Assembly (NCBI GenBank): GCA_014338405.1
Contig: JTDE01001107.1
Span: 103,308 to 167,307, forward strand
Length of the DNA: 64,000 nucleotides
Reading direction: 5' to 3'
DNA from: Paragonimus skrjabini miyazakii
Lineage: Eukaryota; Platyhelminthes; Trematoda; Plagiorchiida; Troglotrematidae
How positions within the stretch are numbered: position 1 is the first letter of the stretch; each line of letters begins with the position of its first letter. Shown here piece by piece: positions 12,107 through 22,099 of the stretch. Position numbers and translations under genes: made by a program. The notes beneath the pieces were generated by a model. That model did not search any database, was not told where the DNA came from, and saw nothing but the letters and a program-made list of their open reading frames with translations.

Positions 12107-12661
12107 NNNNNNNNNNNNNNNNNNNNNNNNNNNNNNNNNNNNNNNNNNNNNNNNNNNNNNNNNNNNNNNNNNNNNNNNNNNNNNNNNNNNNNNNNNNNNN
12201 NNNNNNNNNNNNNNNNNNNNNNNNNNNNNNNNNNNNNNNNNNNNNNNNNNNNNNNNNNNNNNNNNNNNNNNNNNNNNNNNNNNNNNNNNNNNNNNNNNNN
12301 NNNNNNNNNNNNNNNNNNNNNNNNNNNNNNNNNNNNNNNNNNNNNNNNNNNNNNNNNNNNNNNNNNNNNNNNNNNNNNNNNNNNNNNNNNNNNNNNNNNN
12401 NNNNNNNNNNNNNNNNNNNNNNNNNNNNNNNNNNNNNNNNNNNNNNNNNNNNNNNNNNNNNNNNNNNNNNNNNNNNNNNNNNNNNNNNNNNNNNNNNNNN
12501 NNNNNNNNNNNNNNNNNNNNNNNNNNNNNNNNNNNNNNNNNNNNNNNNNNNNNNNNNNNNNNNNNNNNNNNNNNNNNNNNNNNNNNNNNNNNNNNNNNNN
12601 NNNNNNNNNNNNNNNNNNNNNNNNNNNNNNNNNNNNNNNNNNNNNNNNNNNNNNNNNNNNN
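12107..12661. other. assembly gap (N)
   Basis: 555 N characters. Both flanks align to one continuous stretch of the second family F copy, so the missing sequence is predicted to resemble 57373-57996 (624 bases). Open frames reported across the Ns have no meaning. Confidence 0.99.
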
Positions 12662-12709
12662 TGTGGGAAGTGTCCGTTTGACAGTATCAGTTATATCTAA
12701 CTTCCCACA
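12662..12709. other. conserved stem-loop in family F
   Basis: A perfect 10-base inverted repeat, TGTGGGAAGT and ACTTCCCACA, is separated by 28 bases. The same hairpin with an identical loop occurs in the other copy at 57997-58044. Its role is unknown. Confidence 0.75.
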
Positions 12710-12983
12710 GATACGTCACACGTACAGTTGTTTTTCGTCCACATACAGCTCATAATGTACAGGAAACTTCACCAGTTACTGAAGATGTGAAATGTTTATT
12801 CGATTAGTTTCCTATCCGTGCACTCCGGTTCAAAGAACAATCTAGCAAGGAACAAATCCAACTTCCCTTTAAAACACGATATTACGATTAGAGCTCAGGT
12901 GTTGTTGTTAAACATTTCGCATCTCGTCAAATTCCGCGTTCTGCATTTGGCCAAGCAGACTATTGGTTATTACGTTAAGTATG
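12662..12983. repeat. family F repeat, copy 1, middle segment
   Basis: Aligns with 57997-58310. The first 90 bases are almost identical to the other copy, then identity drops to roughly 85-90%. The segment ends at TTAAGTATG, which is the insertion site of the Penelope-like element to the right. Confidence 0.85.
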
Positions 12984-13070
12984 TACGAAATGTTACTCCG
13001 GAGGACATCCCATGAATTGCGTCTTCTCATTGTTTCATTCAAGGTCATCAAGGGAACAAACTATTTCTAA
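12984..13070 (+). repeat. left terminal direct repeat (pseudo-LTR) of the PLE
   Basis: It starts TACGAAATGTTACTC and contains ATGAATTGCGTCTTCTCATT. The right copy matches it throughout with scattered substitutions. One frame from the ATG at 12981 reads MYEMLLRRTSHELRLL, so the repeat overlaps the presumed start of the element's protein. Confidence 0.8.
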
Positions 13071-13301
13071 TTTCTACAAATAAGATTCTCGAAACATATT
13101 ATCAACGGTATTCGCAACCTTCTCCGTCTCCAGTGCAAAGTGGTCACCGAACGACTATGTAATCAGTTTTACAAAGCGTGCTTTTCCACGTGTCAGTTTC
13201 CTCACGAGTTTATCAAAAATCGCCGGTCATGTAAGCTGCAGCCAAACAGCTCTAACCTAAAGCGGATTACCAAATCTCATATCGAAATGTGACAGCAAAA
13301 G

Positions 13302-15137
13302 TTGGAATCACTCGAGGAGATGCACGGAAAATTGTGGCCTATTTTTGATAACCTGTCAATTGTGTGTCGAATCAAGTATATGAATTTTTGTAGTACAGTT
13401 CTGCGACGTACGAAAACGAATGTGACAAAATCGTTTAACGATTCCTTTTGCCCCGTTACAAATACGTCATCATTTCCTGAAGAATTGGATAGGTATGTAA
13501 CCAACCTGCCATCAGAAACACTTTCACGCACTCAAATGGAGGTCCTCTCTTTAGGATTGAAGTTTACTTTACCACCAAAGAAAGTTGAAGAGCTCGGGTT
13601 ACATGCCCAGTTTGAAAATCTTTACGATCAACTCCACCAATATTCGCCAACGTCTGAGGAGAATCAAATTTGGTTGGAAGCAAAACTAGTGGATGTCGCC
13701 TACCAACATCAGCATTACAAACAAAAGTGTCACAACTTACTGACACCGGCACACTTCCAAAGCCTAAGAGAAATAAGACAAAATGAGAACTTGATGGTGT
13801 TAAGTCCGGACAAAGGCTCAGGGGTTGTACTGATAGATAAAGCGGAGTACGTGGATAAAATGTTTGAAATTCTTAATGACACTCAGAAGTTTCTCCCGGA
13901 TGATAATCCTGATAACGTCCAAGAAGTGGAAAAGGAAATCTGCCGCAGGCTAGAAGGGTTGAGGATAAATGGCGTCATGTCTGTCGATCAATGCAGGCTG
14001 ATGAAGTCAGTCGGCACACGCACACCTCATATGTACGGACTGCCCAAAACTCACAAACCCAATGTCCCACTTCGGCCTATTATGTCCATGTGTAACGCAC
14101 CGCAGCATAAATTAGCCCGTTGGCTAGCTGATTTGCTGGAACCAGTCAGAGAACAGTTCATTAAGTACAGTCTGAAGGACAGTTTCGAACTTGTTAATTG
14201 TATAGATGGTTTAAATGTCCGAGATAAACTGATGTGTTCATTTGACGTGACATCCCTGTTTACTAACATTCCGCTTCATGAAACAGTTGATAGCATTTGT
14301 GAACTTATTGTAAGCAGCAGTGGTCCGCTTCCTATCCCAGTAACCGAACTGAAATCATTATTATTTTTATGCAAACATAATGTAAGGTTCAATTTTCAAA
14401 CGTATAGTTTCCGACAAATGGACGGGGTTGCAACGGGCAGTCCGTTATGTCCACTCCTGACAGATTTTTTCATGGCCAAAGTAGAATCCACACTATGCGA
14501 AAGCCTGTCAAAACCAGTGTTGTACAGGCGCTACGTAAATGATATTCTAGCCAACTTTGAGAACTCGAGTAAATCAAATACCTTATTCTCGAAGTTGAAC
14601 CAGGCTTACCCAAACTTACAACTGACAAGAGAGAACGAAGCGAATGGCTGCCTTCCGTACCTGGACATTCTAGTCACTCAAAGACCAGATGGCACGGTAG
14701 GAAGATCCGTCTACAGGAAACCTACCTGGACTGGATAGTACATGCATTTCGAAAGCTTCTGTCCAGTGCAGCATAAGAGAAGTCTATTCAGGACGCTTTT
14801 CCATAGAGCACAGGGGATTTGCACTGAAGACAACCTACAGTTAGAGTTAGGTTTACTGACAGACACTCTGCAGATCAACGGGTACCCCCTGCGATTTATT
14901 AAAAAGTACAGCAAAGCTGTCATTCCAACTGTAGCTGTGACGACGGTATCGAAGAGAACAGTGTATTTAGAACTCCCGTTTCCAGGGGACAGCTGGTCAT
15001 CAATGATGAGGAAGCATCTAACAGCGGCTGTATCCAGGACTTATAACGCTGCAAAGTTGTATGTAATACAACGAACGAGTTACGAACAAACAGTGTACGT
15101 ATGTCATATCTCACTGTTTATACAAATACTCGTGTAG
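13302..15137 (+). pseudogene. Penelope-like reverse transcriptase and linker (disabled)
   Basis: 478 codons are open to a TAG at 14736, and the same frame then stays open to 15137. Landmarks, numbered from 13302: YGLPKTHKP at 245-253, a PLE hallmark; motif A FDVTSLFTNIP with Asp 315; motif B VATGSPLCPLLTDFFM from 376; motif C YVND at 411-414, where the first of the two usual catalytic Asp residues is Asn; then YRKPTWTG. After the stop come the linker block INGYPLRFIKK and YLELPFPGD. The protein copies element RNA into DNA at the target. The upstream same-frame sequence from about 13070 has a TGA at 13290, so the true N-terminus lies further left. The altered motif C and the stops make activity very unlikely. 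Confidence 0.9.
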
Positions 15138-15480
15138 CTGCAGTACGAGCTACATAGGGAGGACAAACCGACAACAAGCTGTTCGTATCAAGCAGCATGT
15201 CCCCAAATGACTGGAGACGCAGTTAGAAACGCCAGGAGCCTGTATAGATGCCAATGGATGGCAACCCGCATCTTCCGTTGCAAGGCACATAACACAAACA
15301 CGACACATAGTCCAAGTTTCTCACGCGTTCCCCGTGATCTTTCGGAGCAACCGGAAACGCATACTCCAGTTTGCGGAGGCTTTGGCCATTAAACGTCATA
15401 ATCCCCCCCCCCTGTGTGTTCAAAAACAATTTGTGTTGACACTGCGGCTACCCTGGTAGTCAGCATTCCCACAATTTTGA
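15106..15480 (+). pseudogene. GIY-YIG endonuclease domain of the PLE (frameshifted)
   Basis: Shifted from the RT frame, the sequence reads CSCSTSYIGRTNRQQAVRIK: a CxC pair followed by the YIGRT core and a basic helix, the usual start of the PLE GIY-YIG nuclease. The rest is scrambled over several frames. A C-terminal block ILQFAEALAIKRH, a run of C residues and LCVQKQFVLTLRLPW complete the domain tail. The nuclease nicks target DNA to prime reverse transcription. At least two frame changes separate the blocks, one near the nine-base C tract at 15404-15412. Confidence 0.8.
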
Positions 15481-15587
15481 TTTTTCATTTTTGGTGTCTG
15501 CTCGTTTAATCCCTTAAGCCATGACTTCCGCTCTGTGGAATTTTGACTCGTTTAAAATTAGTTACATGTCCATGTGTGATCAGAATG

Positions 15588-15674
15588 TACGAAATGTTAC
15601 TCTGGAGAACATCACATGAATTGCGTCTTCTCATTGTTTTATTCAAGTTCATCAAGGGAACAAACTGTTTCAAA
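15588..15674 (+). repeat. right terminal direct repeat (pseudo-LTR) of the PLE
   Basis: It matches the left repeat with roughly one change in ten, ends AAACTGTTTCAAA and is followed directly by the right target duplication TTAAGTATG. It may represent the start of a downstream tandem copy, the arrangement known for PLEs. Confidence 0.8.
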
Positions 15675-15683
15675 TTAAGTATG

Positions 15684-15870
15684 CTGGCGATGGCAAGCAG
15701 TGACAGATTCTGTCCGCTTTACCAATGAATTACAACCATAAATCCATGTTCTTGTACCGAAAATACCGCCTGTTTACTGTTACTAGTTCGAAGTCTTCTC
15801 CGTATTACTTAGGCAGCAGGTTTGAATTCAAATACAATTCCTAAGGTTATTGGAGTCTCAAGCGCACAAT
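15684..15870. repeat. family F repeat, copy 1, right segment
   Basis: Aligns at lower identity with 58311-58485, including CTAGTTCGAAGTCTTCTCC and ATTTGAATTCAAATAC-like blocks. A related tail also occurs in family C (53.9 and 59.3 kb), which suggests the families share a 3' module. Confidence 0.65.
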
Positions 15871-16559
15871 ATCACAATCATATATATGATATAACTCATA
15901 GTTGGCACAGAAATTCAGTGTTGGACGAACTCCAGTTTTATATTGATGAAAAGAGTGACATTATGTCATTTCGAGTTTCATTTTAGAGATTATTAAAAAC
16001 GAATAGCTTACAGTAGTTAGCGTTCATTTGTAAAAATCGAAATTTATGAACTGGCTAATCTTTCTATTCTCTGAGAAGATATCTTTAGAAAACCGTGACT
16101 TGATCAAAACAGGGTGTGCGGCATGCGCAACCGAGGTCAGACATGCTACACTGGTCCACCAAAGTCTGCCGCTAACGGGAGTCGGTTAGCTCAAGCTGTT
16201 GTACGAGGTGATTTGACACTACTTGGTATTTTTACACTCACCCGTGTGAGACTATGTGAACAAACTGTTAATATGCAGAACTACTGGAATTAAGCAAATC
16301 TGGTCTATATCATCAAAATCAAATTTGGGTGCGATTTCTATTTGAATTGTCTCATCCTTGGATCAACGACTTTTATCTGACAGAAGTTGACCTTCTCAAT
16401 AATGTAGATGGAGAAATCTGATAACACCTCCTTCTGACGGGTGACAAATAGCTTCATGGGAGGGTTACTGAACATATTCGTCGAAATCAGCGAAGATAAT
16501 ATGTTAACGAATGACGTCATCATTTTGATGCATGCAAACGGGTGGTACGATAAGTGGAA

Positions 16560-16760
16560 CCTCTTATCTAATTGACAGTCAAAACTCCCTTCAAGTTCAC
16601 CGAACTGTCAGTAATATATCGTTTCTTGTTCCTTAGCATACCAGATAGCTCAGTTAGGTGAATGAGTCGAGTAGTGCGGAGTGAATTGATGACATTGAGA
16701 AGTAGTTAGCAAATCAATGTGCCACAGCGTCCACCAGAAAATAGTTCACATTTCCAACCA
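16560..16760 (+). repeat. dispersed repeat family D, plus copy
   Basis: Inverted partner of 5700-5905. It carries ATAGCTCAGTTAGGTGAATG, which resembles a tRNA A box, near 16644; the other copy is diverged there. No coding content. Confidence 0.6.
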
Positions 16761-18359
16761 AAAATGGCACATTTTTGTTTATGGTACCCGACGATTCTCT
16801 CTCAAGTCAACCTCCCCGATTTGGCTTACGGGTCAAGAAATCACTAGAAACATAAACCGACTCTATGGACGATCAACCTTAACCCGATTGTGAGATGCAT
16901 TGGACCCCATTGTCACTAGTTCGTAGGCATCGTAAGCGTTTTTTCCAACTAACTAAATATATTTGACCTATTCGGAATAGTTTGCACTACATGGAAGAAT
17001 GCTAGAGTTTACAAGATAAAAATTCTCATGTGTTACAGTGTTACAGTGGGTTGGTTGAAGACTCTGTTCAAGAGACTGCAGCACTGCCCAATGATGACGT
17101 TAATTAGGCTACCGTGTTCCACATTAGACCACGGGGAGAGCTGAGCAAAATCTAACGTTTTTCTCTCACATTCTGGCATTGTTACATTTTTCTCAAATGA
17201 ATTCACATGCCGTGATCATGGGATTTTTTCGAACAAACTTATAAGTCTGTGAGTAAATGGTACAGCATTTTTGCTTGAAAATTTCAGTAGTGCCTTTGAA
17301 ACACGTTCACCACTTCCTGTCACCATATGCAGCTGCAATTTCAATTGTGCTTGACTGATTCTCACACTTGAGTGATGCCTATGTATAACAGTAAATCATT
17401 GTCGTTGTGGTAATCGTTTTTTCTCTTCTTGTTACTTACGATGCATTCCGTATCAAACTGAAGCATTCTTTGCTAGGATCCAACATGTTCATGTATCAAC
17501 TGATCCTTAATTTAAACGCCACCATGTTCGTTTACTGTGAGACCTAGCCAGTCTCTTACAAATCAGCGGACTTGATAAGACGGAATAGTGTTTACCCTGC
17601 GAGGGTGGCCTAAAAACACTGAATATCTAACGTTACGTGGGGTAGTGAATTGTTTCCCCATAACCTTATACCAGTCAGGTTGGTAATCCAAGAAAACATC
17701 CGAGTTTTTCAGACAAACCCACAACCCTTCATAAGTACTGTTTCTGAGAATTGTTAATTAAGTTCTAAAAATTATCCAAACAAGAATTTGAGCAGGATTA
17801 GATTAACCATTACGTTAATCAATAAGTAGGTATTAAATTGGTTTAACTTGGTTGCCAGACTTTGGTCTCTAAACTGATATATCACCACTTTGTTTATGGA
17901 GTCCATAGCCATCGAGTGTCACTATGACAAAACCAGTACGACCAGGGAGTAGAGAGACAACGGATGTATCTGGCCCATGAATCAGATACTGACAGGCGGC
18001 TGAGCGAAGCACACAAATTTCCATCATTAGCAGTGCCGACAGACGATGGGTGGCGACAGTTGCTAATAGTGTTCAGTCAATTCTTCAGTTGAGGTGTGTT
18101 ATTGAAACCGGTCTGGTCACATGCGAGTTTAGATGAGCGTCAGTGTTTAAGGCCTGGTTACGTCGCTTACGGTGGATGGTGATGTCTGACACCATGCTGG
18201 TCTACCGAGTTTTAAACACATCTTAGCTGATAAGTCGTTTGCAGATTCCCAAACTTAAAAGGCAATTATGAAAAAACCAGGCTTCACCTAGGCAGGAACA
18301 GGGAGAGAATGCTCGAAAGCGTCCATTACTTTACCAGCTCATTTTGTAAAGTTCATATG

Positions 18360-18490
18360 ACAAAGCTGAGTCCAAATGCGAGATTTTTGAGCTCTTCTTC
18401 ACGCTTCGTAACTCAGCTGGTAGAACAATTAACAAGCTCGTGCAGTCTGTTCCCGTTGCTGATTTGAACCCAAACACAGTGGAGATATTT
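18360..18490 (+). repeat. tRNA-like dispersed repeat, family A (copy 2)
   Basis: Shows the clearest pol III-like core of the family: CGTAACTCAGCTGGTAGAAC (A box) and GATTTGAACCC (B-box-like) at about the right spacing, preceded by the shared GAGTCCAAATGCGAGATTTT block. It is read as a tRNA-derived SINE copy. There is no proper acceptor stem, so it is not a functional tRNA gene. Confidence 0.6.
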
Positions 18491-19288
18491 CGGTTTATCT
18501 TTTCCAAACTTGTTAACTAACTGGAACCGTCAGGTATATGCGGCCTCAAGATCCACTGCTCAAGGTTCCACTCCTTTGAGACCTCGTTTCAGATGACTCT
18601 TTGAGAGGTAAGAGGAGGTCAACAGCATAACTTCCATTAGCTTCTGACAAGGTGCTAAAAAGATGCAAATCATGGAATCTGAATCAGCGCAAAAAATCGT
18701 ACTCTGTATAGGCACATACACCCTGCACTCAGCTACAAAGAAGTGAGCAAGTTAATGGACGGCGTTAGAGAGTTCGAAAGTACCGAAGAAAAACCAGTCA
18801 CCAGATATCTAGGGTTCAGTCATCCAAGTTAGTTAAACTTAGCCAAATAGACTCATCTTTAACTTATGGCGGCAGCTGCAATGTTAACACTGTTCATGGT
18901 CAAAGAGAAACAAGCGGATAGGTCTCAGCGCCTCCCACACTATGTCTTTTTATCTTAACCTTTCAATATTTTGTTCGCTTACTTTTTGTAGTATAAAGCG
19001 CATAAATTTCTGCCTATTTATTAATCTTCTACTCCATCAACGTCTGTTCTGATCAACAGTGCTCCTAGCTATAGTTTCTGAAGGCTGAAAACGTATGTTT
19101 GTTTGATTAGAGCTTGGGGTAACTGGATGCAGTTCTAATCACTATAAGGATTACAACGAATTCAGTGTGTTTCATTTGCGATTACAGAACTTACGTCAAA
19201 TACTCCTCCTCCAAATACTTCCGTCACAAATGCGTTCAGCTAGTTGAAAGATATTTTCGAGATAGAACTCATTGGATAGTTTGCTTAC

Positions 19289-19572
19289 CGGTTCCCATAT
19301 ATTCACGTAATCCAACAAATTTATAGTTGAGGCAACTGGCTATATACAGAATTCATCACAATGACATCCCGGTATTTTGTGTGTAATTTTCGGATCATAC
19401 CAGGTTTTGTCACGATTTATCACACTACCCATATTTCACTAGTTGCGTTCAAAAACCATTATTGCTGTCTAGCTTTTATCAACCGTGTAAACGTTATACA
19501 CCACGCCTCACTTACGCTTTCAGGCCAGACATAAACTGACTCCTGTTCTCTAGTCAGACAGGTTCTGATAGC
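19289..19572 (-). CDS. two weak candidate exons, unknown product
   Basis: On the minus strand, 19516-19572 (19 codons, AIRTCLTREQESVYV...) follows CCAGATATTTCAG and ends at GTAAGT. 19289-19339 (17 codons, PVASTINLLDYVNIW...) follows AATTCTGTATATAG and ends at GTAAGC. Both are phase 0 at both ends, so they could join. A further 11-codon phase-0 segment of the same kind lies at 17443-17475. Short symmetric exons occur in trematode genes, but each piece is within chance expectation. Confidence 0.15.
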
Positions 19573-21199
19573 CTGAAATATCTGGTTGTCAGTGGAATTT
19601 ACAAATAAATTAATGCCACTTGCCACCTGGATGTACTCAGCCGTGTCGATCGTTGATGATTGGTTTCACTCGATGATTACTTTCAATAACACTTTAAATT
19701 AACACTGCACGAGTTCCACGATACGTCAGATAGTAGCAGATTGCGGGCATAGTTCAGTAAACTTTACATCCTATCGTCTGGTCATGGTTGACCTACGAGC
19801 CAAACAGTACAGTTCTCTTTCTTTCAATTGCTACATATCTAATGTAAAACGACAGTATACCCTGCAGTTTCACCTGCCATGATTGCTGTAGTAAACTGCT
19901 GAAGAGGCAATGTGCAATGTTTAACTGTCACAAAAACCTCTGACTGCTACACCCCTCATCCAATGTTCACTATACTTATATAGGTTTTGTTCACAGACTG
20001 TTTTGCACAGAACACGTATACATCCTTATATATTTGGTATCGACTTTTAAAGTTCAGTCATGTGAAAATCCGACACAGCCGTATCTCACCCAAATATTTA
20101 CCTCTGTATATTCTACTTTTCCTTTTTCTGATCGTCAATTGGATCTCGACTCAACTGTTTTTGTTTTATCACATCAATCCGATAGTTATACGAATAGCCT
20201 GTTAATTGTTATTGTACTCTGCTTGAGTGGTGCGTGCATCACCTGTTTGCAATTTGACTCAATCCCGTTGTTTCTCAACCACTTGAATGCTTGGAAGAAC
20301 TATGTTGCGTATGAATGTCATATTATTTAATCCAAGTTCATCTTTAGCCGGTTGTAATTCATTTCCCGGGAAAGATCTGTTGATTAAAACTGTTGCGGTT
20401 ATCCAATTATTCGCTTTGACGATTCGTGCGATAGTGCCGTCGTATTATGATTCGATCTTGTTTTGATTATTTGGGATCGTTGGTTTATCGCTACGCATTG
20501 CTCAACGTCTCCGCGGAAGGTCGTATATATGTCGTGTTTAGATGTGGTTTTTCATCAGTCACTCAACCGTACCAACTTTGTTTTTTGAGTGTCAGACGTT
20601 TGATGTTCTGCTAATATTCTCTGCCTCGTTGCGATTGGCAAGGGTTTTCGCAATTCGGCAGTGCAGCGTCTTGAATCACTTACTCGTAACACACGATAAT
20701 TTAACCATATCATATCTATTTTTTTGAAGTAACCAGCTCACATAGTTGATTGTTTAGCATGATCAACCGTATGACAGCAGACGTCTCCTAGTAACTGAAG
20801 TTGATCTGAGGCCAATAGCACAAATTCGTATTCGTTAAGTTAACTGCTTGACGTGAGTAGAAATGGCCGGTCTGGACACAGTCACAATGAGTTACTGTTA
20901 AAAGCATCTCATCCGATCCACTCTGACTGACAGCGTGGTTTCACGTAACTAGCTAACAGATTGGCGGTTAATTTCGGTGACAATATCTCTTCAGTAGTTC
21001 TATTTTTAGATTAAATCACTTTTCCACCGTCAATGCATCTGCACACCCAAAGGAACACTTAAAAGTCAAGGAGACGAGAAACGATAGTACACAATGAATA
21101 AAAGTTAGTTATGTGAGTACACGGCATTTTGACCAGAATAACTGTCTGGAAAGAACAAAATAAACAGCATTGATTGTAACGGCTGTATGCTTTGATACA

Positions 21200-21232
21200 A
21201 TATTGATATTGATATTGATATTATAATAATAA
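21200..21232. repeat. ATATTG/ATA microsatellite at a repeat 3' end
   Basis: Tandem TATTGA units grade into ATA units directly beyond the 3' end of the minus-strand family A copy. A simple-repeat tail of this kind is typical of SINEs mobilised by RTE-like LINEs. Confidence 0.7.
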
Positions 21233-21420
21233 TAAATTTATTAAATAAGACCCAATTGTGAAAAGCTAGAGATTCGGCTGAATTCACATTAGCGACAGAA
21301 ACAGCATGCCAAAACGTGGCAAGCGCTATACTAGATGGGCTACGAAGCTATGCCGGAAGCTCAGGAATTCCACATTTGGACCCTGTTACCTAACCGTCCC
21401 ACAATTGGGTCTCATCTAGT
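21225..21420 (-). repeat. tRNA-like dispersed repeat, family A (copy 3)
   Basis: The reverse complement has CTTCGTAGCCCATCTAGTAT (A-box region), GCGCTTGCCACGTTTTGGCA, GTTTCTGTCGCTAATGTGAA and TTTTCACAATTGGGTCTTAT before the microsatellite tail. It aligns along its length with the plus-strand copy 50 bp away. The 3' tail makes it the best copy for defining the end of the family. Confidence 0.7.
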
Positions 21421-21469
21421 TAAGTAAATCTGCTAAACTACTCATTAGTATTACAATTTCCATGCTAAG

Positions 21470-21750
21470 CAGTCGCTTTGGTAGATTCCGGCCTGAATCG
21501 TTTGAGAAATCCTGTCAAGGCAGTCGATCCCCTCTATCATTTGGTGGATTCCATATGGGACAGTGGAACGGGTGGGTAACTAGGACCAAGTGTGTAACTT
21601 CCGAGCTCCCGGTTTGGCTTCATAACACAGTTGACAGGGCGCTTGTCGTGCTTGGGCGTGTTGTTTCTGTTACTGATTCGACTTTAAGCGAAGCCCTGGC
21701 TTTTTACAATTGGATCTCATCTAAATCATTGGGTCTACCAAATTGCACAT
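21470..21750 (+). repeat. tRNA-like dispersed repeat, family A (copy 4)
   Basis: One of the longest copies. It has a 5' part shared with those at 39.2 and 52.1 kb (TTTGGTGGATTCCATATGG and GGTGGGTAACTAGGACC blocks), then the tRNA-like block CTTCATAACACAGTTGACAG, GCGCTTGTCGTGCTTGGGC, GTTTCTGTTACTGATTCGA and TTTTTACAATTGGATCTCAT. The 99-codon frame across it is not conserved in other copies. Confidence 0.7.
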
Positions 21751-21894
21751 TAGTAGTGTAGTGTTATTAGTTTGTTTGAATACCTGCTTACTTGTTTATT
21801 TCCTGTTAAGTAACAGGGGATTTTGACTGGCATAGTTTAAACCTAACTCACAGCTGGTTACAACCCTACCACTCCCGTAAACTTTATAGCCAGT

Positions 21895-22050
21895 CCCTAT
21901 TGAAAAACGCACTTTACTAGGGTTTTGCTGCTATTAGAGTTCGTTTGTAATGCTCACACCTAGCACGACCTGAATTTGGGCTCCGGCCACGCCTTCATGA
22001 GGCACCCATGTTGACCACTGCCCCATTGACTTTAGCTTACCGTAGGTAAA
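21895..22050 (-). repeat. tRNA-like dispersed repeat, family B (copy 1)
   Basis: Aligns with 38540-38700 and 56565-56735. The shared order is a TTAGAGTTCGTnnnTAATGC block, then an inverted B-box-like GAATTTGGGCTCC, CCACGCCTTCATGAGGCACC and a GACCACTGCCCCATTGAC block. The pol III boxes read on the minus strand. Confidence 0.5.
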
Positions 22051-22099
22051 CGCTCAGTTACACTCTTTTGAGGAAAGCTCAAAATGTCCATTTTCCTCT

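Larger units (their letters stand above)
12984..15674 (+). mobile_element. nearly full-length Penelope-like element with terminal direct repeats
   Basis: A 2.7 kb retroelement inserted into family F. It is bounded by 87-base direct repeats (12984-13070 and 15588-15674, about 90% identical), as expected for the pseudo-LTRs of PLEs, and by a target duplication TTAAGTATG (12975-12983 and 15675-15683; the last three bases may also belong to the element). Family F copy 2 carries the uninterrupted site near 58302-58310. Inside are an N-terminal region, reverse transcriptase, linker and GIY-YIG endonuclease in the usual PLE order. The copy is dead: it has in-frame stops near 13065, 13290 and 14736, and at least one frameshift before the endonuclease. 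Confidence 0.88.

Noticed and set aside
12059..12755. Two open frames of more than 210 codons spanning the N gap
   Set aside because: They consist almost entirely of undetermined residues; the open length is an artefact of the Ns.
18405..18485. Functional tRNA gene
   Set aside because: Good A box and B-box-like motif, but no closing acceptor stem, and it lies inside the longer family A repeat.
21462..21761. 99-codon open frame as a gene
   Set aside because: It coincides with family A copy 4 and is not conserved among copies.
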